Shown one piece after another: positions 45,751 to 54,305 of a stretch of 64,000 bases of DNA. Every line of letters begins with the position of its first letter. Position 1 is the stretch's first letter. Source of the stretch: Luteibacter pinisoli (GTDB lineage Bacteria > Pseudomonadota > Gammaproteobacteria > Xanthomonadales > Rhodanobacteraceae); NCBI RefSeq assembly GCF_006385595.1, contig NZ_CP041046.1, forward strand, positions 4,168,501-4,232,500, written 5' to 3'. The position numbers and the translations under genes were made by a program. The notes below the pieces were generated by a model. The model was not told the origin of the DNA and made no database searches. It saw nothing but the letters and a program-made list of their open reading frames with translations.

Positions 45751-46446
45751 ATGACTGATCTTCTACCTACAGCGCCGGAAGTGTTTCCGGACGAAACGCT
45801 GAGCTTCGCGCTGGCCGGCCCTGCGGGCAAGCTCGAATGCGAGGCCAAGGCCGCCACCGAAGGCCGCCGTGACGCCATCGCCGTGATCTGCCACCCGCTG
45901 TCGACGGACGGCGGCAGCATGCACAACAAGGTGGTCACCATGGTGGAACGCGCCCTGCGCGAGTCCGGCGTGGACACGGTCATCTTCAATTTCCGCAGCG
46001 TGGGCCGGTCCGAGGGCGACTTCGACCAGGGCCATGGCGAGAGCGACGACCTGGCCGCCGTGGTGGCCTGGGCGCGCAAGGTGCGGCCCGGCGCCGCGCT
46101 CTGGCTAGCCGGCTTCTCCTTCGGCAGCTACGTGACCCTGCGCAACGCCGTAGCCCTGGGCGCCGGCGCGCTGATCAGCATCGCGCCGCCGGCCGCCGGC
46201 CGCGGCTGGGATTTCGGCCCGCTCGAGCTGCCCTCCTGCCCCTGGCTGGTGGTGATGGGCGATGCGGACGAGATCGTCGAGCCGCAGGCCGTGTACGACT
46301 GGGTCGACAGCCTCCCCGAGGACAAGCGCCCCACCCTGGTGAAGATGGAAGAGACGAGCCACTTCTTCCATCGCCGCCTCATGGACCTGCGCGGCGTGAT
46401 CAGGCACACCGTGAAAGACTGGCCCCCGGCGCCGGCGGACGCATGA
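45751..46446 (+). CDS. Cytoplasmic alpha/beta hydrolase (COG2945-type)
   Basis: A 231-residue hydrolase with no signal peptide. It has IAVICHPLSTDGGSMHNKVV, then FNFRSVGRSEGDFD, the nucleophile elbow LAGFSFGSYV, and a catalytic Asp in VVMGDADEIVEP with His in EETSHFFHRR. This matches the small predicted-hydrolase family of COG2945. The reaction is unknown. I chose ATG 45751; ATG 45742 is also possible. It overlaps zapE by 4 bases (ATGA), so the two are coupled, as is common in this order. Confidence 0.87.
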   Translation: MTDLLPTAPEVFPDETLSFALAGPAGKLECEAKAATEGRRDAIAVICHPLSTDGGSMHNKVVTMVERALRESGVDTVIFNFRSVGRSEGDFDQGHGESDDLAAVVAWARKVRPGAALWLAGFSFGSYVTLRNAVALGAGALISIAPPAAGRGWDFGPLELPSCPWLVVMGDADEIVEPQAVYDWVDSLPEDKRPTLVKMEETSHFFHRRLMDLRGVIRHTVKDWPPAPADA

Positions 46447-47561
46447 GCTGCACGGAACTGACCCCCGGCGAGCGCTACCGGGACGGGGTGACGGGCCACC
46501 GCTGGGAATCCGACCCGGCGCAGCTGGGCACGCTGGCCGAATTCGACCGCATGCATGCGGCGCTCTGCCAGCCGGCGGAAAACCCGGGCGGCAGCCTGTT
46601 CGGCCGCCTGAAGTCGATGCTCGGCGGCGACGCGTCGCGCGAGCCGGTGAAGGGCCTGTACCTGTGGGGCAGCGTCGGCCGCGGTAAGACGTTCCTCATG
46701 GATCTCTTCGTGTCGAGCCTGTCGCCGGGCCTGGCACTGCGTCGCCACTTCCATCGCTTCATGCAGGAAACGCACGCCACCCTGCGCGAGCTGGGTGAAC
46801 GCCAGAATCCGCTGGACGAGGTCGCGGCCCGCATCGCCGCGAAGCACCGCGTGCTGTGCCTTGATGAATTTCTCATCTCCGACATCGGTGACGCGATGAT
46901 CATGGCCGGCCTTCTCGAAGGCCTGTTCTCGCGTGGCGTCACCCTGGTGACCACGTCGAACACGGTACCCGCCAACCTTTACAAGGACGGCCTGCAGCGC
47001 GCGCGCTTCCTGCCGGCCATCGCCGCGCTGGAAAAACATTGCGTGGTGCACGAGATGGCATCGCCGCGCGACTGGCGCCTGCGCGCGCTCAGCCAGGCCT
47101 CGGTGTACCTCGTGCCGCCCGGCCCCGAGGCCGAGCGCTCACTCGCGAAGATCTTTTCGACGCAGGTGCAGGGCGAGGTGGAAGACGCCGGCTCGATCAC
47201 GGTGAATGGCCGCGAGATCCCGACGCGCCGACGCGCCTCGGATGTCATCTGGTTTGATTTCGCCGCGTTGTGCGAAGGCCCGCGCGCGGTCACCGATTAC
47301 ATCGAACTGGCGCGCACCTATCCTACGGTCATCCTGTCGGGCGTCCCCCAGTTCACCGATTTCACGGAGAACGAGGCAAAGCGTTTCGTGCTGCTAGTAG
47401 ACGAGTTCTACGATCGCCACGTAAAGTTGGCGTTATCGGCGGCGGCGCCGATCACGGAGCTCTACGATGGCACGCGCGTGCGTGCCGAGTTCGGCCGGAC
47501 GGAGTCGCGTCTGATCGAGATGCAGAGCGAAGACTACCTGGGACGTGAGCACAAACCGTGA
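46443..47561 (+). CDS. zapE: Cell division protein ZapE (AFG1-like ATPase)
   Basis: A 372-residue P-loop ATPase that associates with the Z-ring. Walker A GSVGRGKT lies at residues 76-83. Walker B is in RVLCLDEFLISDIGDAM. FHRFMQETHATLREL and TSNTVPANLYKDGLQRARFLP are family blocks, and DEFYDRHVKLALSA follows near the C-terminus. Length and motif order fit ZapE. It is translationally coupled to the hydrolase upstream. Confidence 0.95.
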   Translation: MSCTELTPGERYRDGVTGHRWESDPAQLGTLAEFDRMHAALCQPAENPGGSLFGRLKSMLGGDASREPVKGLYLWGSVGRGKTFLMDLFVSSLSPGLALRRHFHRFMQETHATLRELGERQNPLDEVAARIAAKHRVLCLDEFLISDIGDAMIMAGLLEGLFSRGVTLVTTSNTVPANLYKDGLQRARFLPAIAALEKHCVVHEMASPRDWRLRALSQASVYLVPPGPEAERSLAKIFSTQVQGEVEDAGSITVNGREIPTRRRASDVIWFDFAALCEGPRAVTDYIELARTYPTVILSGVPQFTDFTENEAKRFVLLVDEFYDRHVKLALSAAAPITELYDGTRVRAEFGRTESRLIEMQSEDYLGREHKP

Positions 47562-47653
47562 GTTGACGTGGGCGACGCCGCCTGTTCGCAACCATGGGAT
47601 GCGAACGATTCTATCCGGGCGGGATTGCCGCGACACTTCAGACGAGAAACACC

Positions 47654-48106
47654 ATGATGCATTGCGAACTGGTTCCTGGCCGTGGCATTCGCCACGACGA
47701 CACCGAGATCTTCTTCGGCATGCAGCGCAGCGCCGTGCGCGCGGCGCTTGGCCAGCCCACCGAAACCATCTGGGGCGACGAAGACGAGTACGCCAGCGGT
47801 AGCGACGACTGGCTGCGCCTGCGCTACCTCGACGGCAAGCTGTGCGACATCGAAGTCCTGGGTGGCTCGCTCACGCACAAGGGCATCGAGCTCAAGAACA
47901 CGGAGTTCCGCGCGCTTCGCGATGCGCTGCATAACAGCGGCTTCGTCCTCGAGGATGAAACCGAATGGCTCAGCGAAGGCCGCGACTGCATCGACCTGCA
48001 GATCGTCGTCGCGACCGCCGATGACCTGATCAACGAACCGGAGACGGGCGACGGCATCGCCTGGGTGATCACCAGCAGCGACTTCCGCGTCGAAGCGGCG
48101 GACTGA
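47654..48106 (+). CDS. Conserved-looking protein of unknown function
   Basis: A 150-residue acidic soluble protein (MMHCELVPGRGIRHDDTEIFFGMQRSA...). The segment FFGMQRSAVRAALGQPTETIWGDEDEYASGSDDWLRLRYLDGKL looks like a small alpha/beta domain in which strand, helix and strand are each about ten residues. Proteins of this look are sometimes immunity-like, but there is no toxin partner here. ATG at 47654 or 47657 could be used. It lies 5 bases before the amidase gene and is probably co-transcribed with it. Confidence 0.72.
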   Translation: MMHCELVPGRGIRHDDTEIFFGMQRSAVRAALGQPTETIWGDEDEYASGSDDWLRLRYLDGKLCDIEVLGGSLTHKGIELKNTEFRALRDALHNSGFVLEDETEWLSEGRDCIDLQIVVATADDLINEPETGDGIAWVITSSDFRVEAAD

Positions 48107-48111
48107 CGGCC

Positions 48112-48867
48112 ATGGGGATCCGCCTGTGCGCTGTGATCCTGCTTCTCGCCACGCTAGCCGGCTGTGCCACTGCGCCAGCCGTCGCGCCGCAACGCAGCGC
48201 CCTCGCCCACTGGTCGCCTTCGCCGAACTTCAACGCGCGCAAGGCACAGCTCATCGTGTTGCACCACACGTCCATCGGCAACGCGCAGGCCTCCCTGCGC
48301 GTCCTGAAGACGCATAACAGCCAGGGCGAGGTCAGTGCGCACTACCTCGTCGAGATGGATGGACGCATCGACCAGCTGGTGGATGAAGGCAACCGTGCGT
48401 GGCACGCCGGCGCATCACGCTGGGGCGACATGACCGACCTGAATTCATCGTCGATCGGCATTGAGATCGACAACGACGGCCACTCACCGTTTACCCAGCC
48501 GCAGATCGACGCGCTGATCCGCCTGCTCGCGGATGTCACCACGCGCCTCGGCATTCCGCGCACCGCCATTGTCGGCCACGGCGACATCGCGCCCGGTCGC
48601 AAGGACGACCCCAGCGTGCAGTTCCCCTGGGCCACGCTGGCCGGCTACGGTTTCGGCCTCTGGTTCGACGCACCGCTGACGCCGGCACCGCCAGGTTTCG
48701 ACAGCCTCGCGGCCATGCGCCTGGTGGGCTACGACGTCTCCAATCCGCGCAACGCCATCATCGCCTTCCACCGCCACTACCGGGCGATGGAAACCGATAC
48801 CCTCGATCCCACCGACGCCTCCATCCTGTACTCGCTGCAGCGCAAGCTGATGGCGCCGCGTCAGTAA
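48112..48867 (+). CDS. amiD: N-acetylmuramoyl-L-alanine amidase lipoprotein (AmiD-like)
   Basis: A 251-residue lipoprotein: the signal ends in the lipobox LAGC with lipidated Cys18. The amidase_2 domain has the zinc ligands His in IVLHHTS and His...Asp in VGHGDIAPGRKDDP, and the substrate-side AWHAG. A C-terminal repeat-like segment (YDVSNPRNAIIAFHRHYR) is a peptidoglycan-binding type module. It should cleave anhydromuropeptides or peptidoglycan in the periplasm, as AmiD does. It converges with ltaE, overlapping by 7 bases. Confidence 0.9.
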   Translation: MGIRLCAVILLLATLAGCATAPAVAPQRSALAHWSPSPNFNARKAQLIVLHHTSIGNAQASLRVLKTHNSQGEVSAHYLVEMDGRIDQLVDEGNRAWHAGASRWGDMTDLNSSSIGIEIDNDGHSPFTQPQIDALIRLLADVTTRLGIPRTAIVGHGDIAPGRKDDPSVQFPWATLAGYGFGLWFDAPLTPAPPGFDSLAAMRLVGYDVSNPRNAIIAFHRHYRAMETDTLDPTDASILYSLQRKLMAPRQ

Positions 48868-49874
48868 CGGAAGCTGCGGAACGCGTCGACGGTACGCTCG
48901 ACCCCTTCGTCATCGATGTCGAGGTGCGTCACCAGGCGAATGGACGGCAGGTAGCCGATGCTGAGGCGAATGCCGTGGGTGGCCATGTGTTTCGCCAGAT
49001 CCTGCAGGCGGGGCGCTGGCACGTCGACGAAAACCATGTTGGTATGGCAGCCCTGCAACGTGAGGCCATCGATGGCGCTCAAAGCGTCGGCCAGGCGCCT
49101 GGCGCGCGCATGGTCCTCGGCCAGGCGCGCCACGTGATGGTCCAGCGCATGCATCGCTGCCGCGGCCAGCATGCCCGCCTGGCGCCAGCCACCACCGGTG
49201 ACCTTGCGCCAGCGCCGTGCGCGGTCGATGAGCTTGCTGTCGCCGAGCAGCACCGATCCGACCGGAGCGCCCAGGCCCTTCGACAGGCAGACCGACACGC
49301 TGTCGAAACCCGCGGTGACCTCACGTGCCGGACGGCCGTAGGCGGTGGCCGCGTTGTACAGGCGCGCACCGTCCAGGTGGAACCCAAGCCCGCGACGGGT
49401 GGCCAGCTCGCGCGCTTGCGCCAGGTATTCGAAAGGCAGCGCGCGACCGTGCCAGGTGTTCTCCAGCGCCAGCAGCCGGGTGCGGGCGAAGTGCGGATCC
49501 ACCGGCTTGATCGCGGCCTCTACCTTGTCCAGCGGCAGGGTGCCGTCCGCCGCCTGCGGGATGGGCTGGGGCTGGATGGAACCCAGCACCGCCGCACCGC
49601 CGCCTTCGAACTTATAGGTGTGGGCGTCCCCGCCGACGATGTATTCGTCGCCGCGCTCGCAATGGCTCATCAGCGCCAGCAGGTTGCTCTGGGTGCCGGT
49701 GGGCACGAACAACGCCGACGCGAAACCGAGCTCGGCGGCCAGGCGGTCCTGCAAGGCATTGACGGTGGGGTCTTCCCCGTAGACATCGTCGCCTACGGGC
49801 GCGCGGAGCATGGCGTCGCGCATGGCCTCGGCGGGCTGGGTGACCGTGTCGCTGCGCAGGTCGATCGTTCGCAT
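48861..49874 (-). CDS. ltaE: Low-specificity L-threonine aldolase
   Basis: A 337-residue PLP enzyme splitting L-(allo-)threonine into glycine and acetaldehyde. N-terminal MRTIDLRSDTVTQPAEAMRDAM, VGDDVYGEDPTVN, FVPTGTQSN, and the PLP lysine in VSVCLSKGLGAPVGSVL are characteristic. It diverges from gluconokinase with an 87-base interval. Confidence 0.95.
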   Translation of the reverse strand: MRTIDLRSDTVTQPAEAMRDAMLRAPVGDDVYGEDPTVNALQDRLAAELGFASALFVPTGTQSNLLALMSHCERGDEYIVGGDAHTYKFEGGGAAVLGSIQPQPIPQAADGTLPLDKVEAAIKPVDPHFARTRLLALENTWHGRALPFEYLAQARELATRRGLGFHLDGARLYNAATAYGRPAREVTAGFDSVSVCLSKGLGAPVGSVLLGDSKLIDRARRWRKVTGGGWRQAGMLAAAAMHALDHHVARLAEDHARARRLADALSAIDGLTLQGCHTNMVFVDVPAPRLQDLAKHMATHGIRLSIGYLPSIRLVTHLDIDDEGVERTVDAFRSFRY

Positions 49875-49961
49875 GGGGGTGTCAAAGGTGGTGGGGCCAG
49901 CGGCAGATGGTACGCCAGCCCGTTCACGAATCCGTAGCCCACGTCACGCCATGCTTTACCC

Positions 49962-50489
49962 ATGATCACCATCGTCATGGGCGTCTCCGGCAGCGGCAAG
50001 AGCACGATAGGCGGCGACCTCGCGGCCCACCTCGGATTGCCCTTCATCGACGGCGACAGCCTCCATCCCCAGGCCAACCGCGACAAGATGGCGGCGGGCA
50101 TTCCGCTGGACGACGCCGACCGCCAGCCCTGGCTCGAGGCGATCGTGGCCGTCATGGACGAGCACCGGGCCAACCACGTGTCCCTCGTGCTGGCCTGCTC
50201 GGCGCTCAAGCGCCGCTATCGCAACTTCCTGCGATCCGGCCACGACGATGTTCGCTTCGTGTACCTGCACGCCAGCCGCGAGCTGTTGGCCGAGCGCCTG
50301 GGCCATCGCCCCGGCCACTTCTTCAATCCCGCCCTGCTCGACAGCCAGCTGGCCACCCTGGAAGAGCCCTCGCGCAGCGAAGCGGTGTGGATCGAGACCA
50401 CCGACGCCCCGGCGGCGATCGTGGAGAAGGTGATCCGCGCCGGTTGTGCCGAGGCGCGCCGCGCGACCCGGCCCGTCCCCGGCGGCTAA
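49962..50489 (+). CDS. gntK: Gluconokinase
   Basis: A 175-residue small kinase phosphorylating gluconate to 6-phosphogluconate. The P-loop is MGVSGSGKST (6-15). GDSLHPQANRDKMAAGIPLDDADRQPWL is the signature of the thermoresistant gluconokinase family, and CSALKRRYRNFLR is the lid. Two genes downstream the periplasmic PQQ glucose dehydrogenase makes gluconate, so the pair outlines a direct-oxidation route for glucose. Confidence 0.95.
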   Translation: MITIVMGVSGSGKSTIGGDLAAHLGLPFIDGDSLHPQANRDKMAAGIPLDDADRQPWLEAIVAVMDEHRANHVSLVLACSALKRRYRNFLRSGHDDVRFVYLHASRELLAERLGHRPGHFFNPALLDSQLATLEEPSRSEAVWIETTDAPAAIVEKVIRAGCAEARRATRPVPGG

Positions 50490-50559
50490 AGCGGCTGTCA
50501 CGTGCGCGGCGTGGCGGCGCGTGTTCTCATATAAGGGTCCCCTCCCCCCGGATCGCCCC

Positions 50560-51765
50560 ATGCAAGCCCCCGCGAACGCGGCGGCGCAGGCCAACCGTGC
50601 TGCCGCCCCTACTGTCTATGGCGTGATCTTCGCCATCAGCTTCTGCCACCTGTTGAACGACATGATGCAGTCGCTGCTGCCGGCGATTTATCCCGGCCTG
50701 AAGAGCGACTTCCAGCTCGACTTCGGCCAGATCGGCCTGATTACCCTCACCTACCAGATCACCGCATCGATCCTGCAGCCGCTGATCGGCCTCTATGCGG
50801 ACCGACGGCCGACACCGCTGGCCTTGCCCGGTGGCACGCTGTTCTCCCTGGCTGGCCTGGTGGTGCTCTCGCAGGCGCATGCGTACGCGGTGCTGCTCGG
50901 CGGCGCCGCCCTGCTTGGCATGGGTTCGTCGGTGTTCCATCCCGAATCCTCGCGCGTGGCGCGCATGGCCTCGGGTGGCCGGCATGGCCTGGCCCAGTCG
51001 CTGTTCCAGGTGGGCGGTAACGCCGGCCAGGCGCTCGGCCCGCTAGCCGCCGCCATCGTCGTGGTGCGCTGGGGCCAGTCGAGCCTGGCGTTCTTCGCGC
51101 TGCTGGCCCTGCTCTCGTGCGCCATCCTGTGGAACGTGAGCCAGTGGTACAAGCACCACGGCGTGCAGCGCCTGCAGGCCTCGCATGCCGCGCACGCGCA
51201 AAGCGCGCCGCCGACGCGTGAAGCGACGCGTGGCATCGCCGTGCTGCTCGCGCTTATCTTCTCGAAGTACGTGTACCTGGCCAGCCTGACCAGCTACTTC
51301 ACGTTCTACCTGATCCACCGCTTCCACATTTCCGTTGAAACCGCGCAGCTGCACCTGTTCGTGTTCCTGGGCGCAGTGGCGGTCGGCACGGTGCTCGGCG
51401 GCCCGGTGGGTGATCGCTTCGGACGCAAGCGCGTCATCTGGTTCTCGATCCTGGGCACGCTGCCGTTCACGCTGTTGCTGCCGCATGCGAGCCTGTTCTG
51501 GACGGCGCCGCTGACCGTGGCGATCGGCCTGATCCTGGCCTCGGCGTTCCCGGCCATCGTGGTGTTCGCGCAGGAGCTGGTGCCGGGCAAGGTCGGGATG
51601 ATTTCCGGCCTGTTCTTCGGCTTCTCGTTCGGCATGGGTGGCATCGGCGCCGCCGTCCTTGGCGAGATGGCCGACCATTACGGCATCGAGGCGGTGTACC
51701 AGCTCTGCGCCTTCCTGCCGCTGATCGGCCTGCTCGCCGCCTTCCTGCCCAATCCGAAGAAGTAA
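50560..51765 (+). CDS. fsr: MFS efflux transporter, fosmidomycin-resistance (Fsr) type
   Basis: A 401-residue MFS protein with 12 predicted membrane helices. The text ISFCHLLNDMMQSLLPAIYPGLKSDFQLDFGQIGLITLTYQITASILQPLIG and GSSVFHPESSRVARMASGGRHGLAQSLFQVGGNAGQALGPL closely follows the Fsr family, whose member in E. coli exports fosmidomycin. ATG 50560 begins the protein; earlier starts lie over gntK. The natural substrate is unknown. Confidence 0.9.
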   Translation: MQAPANAAAQANRAAAPTVYGVIFAISFCHLLNDMMQSLLPAIYPGLKSDFQLDFGQIGLITLTYQITASILQPLIGLYADRRPTPLALPGGTLFSLAGLVVLSQAHAYAVLLGGAALLGMGSSVFHPESSRVARMASGGRHGLAQSLFQVGGNAGQALGPLAAAIVVVRWGQSSLAFFALLALLSCAILWNVSQWYKHHGVQRLQASHAAHAQSAPPTREATRGIAVLLALIFSKYVYLASLTSYFTFYLIHRFHISVETAQLHLFVFLGAVAVGTVLGGPVGDRFGRKRVIWFSILGTLPFTLLLPHASLFWTAPLTVAIGLILASAFPAIVVFAQELVPGKVGMISGLFFGFSFGMGGIGAAVLGEMADHYGIEAVYQLCAFLPLIGLLAAFLPNPKK

Positions 51766-51768
51766 GGG

Positions 51769-54228
51769 TTATTTCGGCAGGGCGTAGGCGATCACCCAGT
51801 CGCCCTGCTTCGTGCCCAGCGAACCGTGGCCGCCGGCCACCACCAGGATGTACTGGCGGCCGGTATTGTCCGCATAGCTCATCGGCGTGGCCTGGCCACC
51901 GGCGGGCAGGCGCGCCTCCCACAGCTTGCGACCGGTGCGCACATCGTAGGCGCGCAGGTAATAGTCCAGCGTGCCGCTGAGGAAGGTCAGCCCACCCGCG
52001 GTGGTCACCATGCCGCCCAGGCTGGGCACGCCCAGCGGCATCGGGATCGGCAGCGGTGCGCTGTCCACGATGGTGCCGTTGCGGTGCTTCCACAGCGTCT
52101 TGCCGCTACGCAGGTCGATACCGGCGACATAGCCCCACGGCGGCGCCTGGCACGGGATGCCCAGCGGCGAAAGGAACGCGGACACTTCGATGCCGTAAGG
52201 AATGCCCACGGCTTTCTTGATGCCTTCGGTCTCGCTCTTCGATTCGACCACTTCCATCTTGTCGAGCTGGTCCTTCGGGATCAGCCGCGACTGGAAGGCC
52301 ATGTAGCTCGGGTTGGCGAGCAGAAGCTGCCGCGTCGGATCGACCGATACGCCACCCCAGTCAAAGACGCCGAAGTTGCCCGGGAACACCAGTGAGCCCT
52401 GCAGCGACGGCGGCGTGTACATGCCGTCGTAGCGCAGCGAGCGGAAGCGCACGCGACACCACAGCATGTCGAACGGCGTGGTGCCCCACATGTCGCGCTC
52501 GCGCATGTCCGGCGGCACCATGTTGAGGTCGGACATCGGCTGCGTCGCCGCGGTGTGGTCACCCGGCACCGCGCCCTGCGGCCGCGGTACTTCATGGATA
52601 GGGACGATGGGCGTGCCGTCACGCCGGTCCAGCACGTAGATGCTGCCCTGCTTGGTCGACGCGATGATCGCCGGCTTGACGCCACCGTCGGTGGTCAGGT
52701 CCACCAGCGTGGGCTGGCCACCCACGTCCATGTCCCACAGATCATGGTGGGTGAACTGGTAATTCCACTTCACCTTGCCCGTGGTGACATCGAGCGCGAC
52801 CAGGCCCGCGCCGTACTTCTCCGAGGTCGGTGTGCGCCCGGCGGCAAACTGGTCCGGTGTCTGGTTGCCCATCGGCAGGTAGACCATGCCCAGCTGTTCG
52901 TCGACGCTGAAGAGCGACCACATGTTCGGCGAGTTACGCGTATAGGTATCGCCGGCCGCGATGGGTGCGGTGTCGTCCGGCTTGCCCGGATCCCAGTTCC
53001 ACACGAGATGTCCGTCGTGCACATCAAAGGCGCGGATGACGCCGGACGGCTCGTTGGTCGATTCGTTGTCGGTGACATGGCCGCCGATGATCACCAGGTC
53101 CTTCGTGACCGCGGGCGGCGAGGTGGAGTAGTAACCGCCCGGCGTGAACGGGCCGATGTTGGCGCGCAGGTCCACGGTGCCCTTGTTGCCAAAGTCTTCG
53201 CAGACCTGGCCGTTGTCGGCGTTGATCGCGATCAGGCGTGCATCGGCGGTGGGCAGGAACAGGCGGCGCGGGCAGGTGCCCGAGGCCAGCACGTTGGCCG
53301 GCAGCGGCGCGGTGGACGCAGGCGCCGGCACGCCGGGTGCCGTGGTGGCCGGCGCGGGAATCAGCGCGGCCGCGTAGCGCGCATCGTCGTGATACGACAC
53401 GCCGCGGCAGGTCATATGTTCCCAGTGCTTGAAGCCGATGGGGCTCTGGATCTTCGGATCGAATTCCCAGCGCTTTGCCCCGGTCGCAGCATCCACGGCG
53501 ATCACCCGGCTGTGCGGCGTGCACAGGTACACGGTGTCGCCGATCTTGAGCGGGGTGTTCTCGGCCGTGGTCTCGGTCGGATCATCGGGGCCGGGAAGAT
53601 CACCGGTTTGGATTTTCCACGCCACCTGCAACTGACTGACGTTGTCGGGCGTGATCTGCTTCAGCGGCGAATAGCGCTGGCCCCACGAGGAACTTCCATA
53701 GTCGGTCCAGTCGCCGTCCGCACGTGACGCGCGATCGCCCTGCGGCCCGGACACATCGGCCATCGGCAGTTCGCCGGCGAGATCCGGCACCGGCTGGAAA
53801 ACACCGACGAGGCCCACGACGGCCACCACGAGCAGGCCAAGGAACAGGAAGCCGCCGCCCGTGCCACGCGCGGTGTCATGGTACGGGTTACGGCCCAGCC
53901 CGCGTCGTGGCCACGGCAACAGCAGCCACAGCCCCAGCACGAACCACACATCCAGGCGCGGCAGCAGCTGCCACCAGTCGAAGCCCACTTCCCATACCGC
54001 CCACGCGGCACTGGCCAGCAGGAACACGGTGTAGAGGGGCACGGCGAAACGGACGCGGAACAACAGCAGTGCGGCTACCACTAAAAGCAGTGCGCCCGTG
54101 GCGACGAAGTAGACCGATCCGCCGAAGTGGGTCAGGCGGATGCCGCCGAGCAGCATGGCCACGCCGGCCAGCGCGAAGACAAACGCAGAGAAGAGCGTCG
54201 CCGGGTGGAACCTTCTTACCCTTCTCAC
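51769..54228 (-). CDS. gcd: Membrane-bound PQQ-dependent glucose dehydrogenase
   Basis: An 819-residue inner-membrane quinoprotein. The N-terminus has about five membrane helices (residues 10-140), then an eight-bladed propeller in the periplasm. It has YSPLKQITPDNVSQLQVAWKIQTGD, tryptophan-docking repeats, TRNSPNMWSLFSVDEQLGMVYLP, PQGDRAS and the C-terminal WEARLPAGGQATPMSY. It oxidises glucose (possibly other sugars) and passes electrons to ubiquinone. No PQQ biosynthesis genes are in the window. The start is GTG with GAGG nine bases before it; this start codon lies in a 12-base inverted repeat. Confidence 0.92.
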   Translation of the reverse strand: MRRVRRFHPATLFSAFVFALAGVAMLLGGIRLTHFGGSVYFVATGALLLVVAALLLFRVRFAVPLYTVFLLASAAWAVWEVGFDWWQLLPRLDVWFVLGLWLLLPWPRRGLGRNPYHDTARGTGGGFLFLGLLVVAVVGLVGVFQPVPDLAGELPMADVSGPQGDRASRADGDWTDYGSSSWGQRYSPLKQITPDNVSQLQVAWKIQTGDLPGPDDPTETTAENTPLKIGDTVYLCTPHSRVIAVDAATGAKRWEFDPKIQSPIGFKHWEHMTCRGVSYHDDARYAAALIPAPATTAPGVPAPASTAPLPANVLASGTCPRRLFLPTADARLIAINADNGQVCEDFGNKGTVDLRANIGPFTPGGYYSTSPPAVTKDLVIIGGHVTDNESTNEPSGVIRAFDVHDGHLVWNWDPGKPDDTAPIAAGDTYTRNSPNMWSLFSVDEQLGMVYLPMGNQTPDQFAAGRTPTSEKYGAGLVALDVTTGKVKWNYQFTHHDLWDMDVGGQPTLVDLTTDGGVKPAIIASTKQGSIYVLDRRDGTPIVPIHEVPRPQGAVPGDHTAATQPMSDLNMVPPDMRERDMWGTTPFDMLWCRVRFRSLRYDGMYTPPSLQGSLVFPGNFGVFDWGGVSVDPTRQLLLANPSYMAFQSRLIPKDQLDKMEVVESKSETEGIKKAVGIPYGIEVSAFLSPLGIPCQAPPWGYVAGIDLRSGKTLWKHRNGTIVDSAPLPIPMPLGVPSLGGMVTTAGGLTFLSGTLDYYLRAYDVRTGRKLWEARLPAGGQATPMSYADNTGRQYILVVAGGHGSLGTKQGDWVIAYALPK

Positions 54229-54289
54229 GTGTCAGACCTCGCAAAGGACGGCACCCACCCCTCTGCCTAGACTGTGATCTGACACGTGA
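54225..54289. promoter_or_regulatory. 12-base inverted repeat covering the gcd start codon
   Basis: TCACGTGTCAGA (54225-54236) is repeated exactly as its reverse complement TCTGACACGTGA (54278-54289), 41 bases apart. The gcd start codon (GTG, 54228-54226) lies inside one arm, and the ribosome-binding GAGG is in the loop close to the stem. In the transcript the arms could pair over 12 base pairs and hide the start. Alternatively they are two operator copies around a CACGTG core. Confidence 0.55.
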
Positions 54290-54305
54290 AGCGGTGGTGC
54301 ATGCC

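Noticed and set aside
47654..48106. The unknown 150-residue protein as an immunity protein of a toxin system
   Set aside because: Its composition is immunity-like, but there is no toxin, secretion or repeat gene beside it. The neighbours are zapE and a peptidoglycan amidase.
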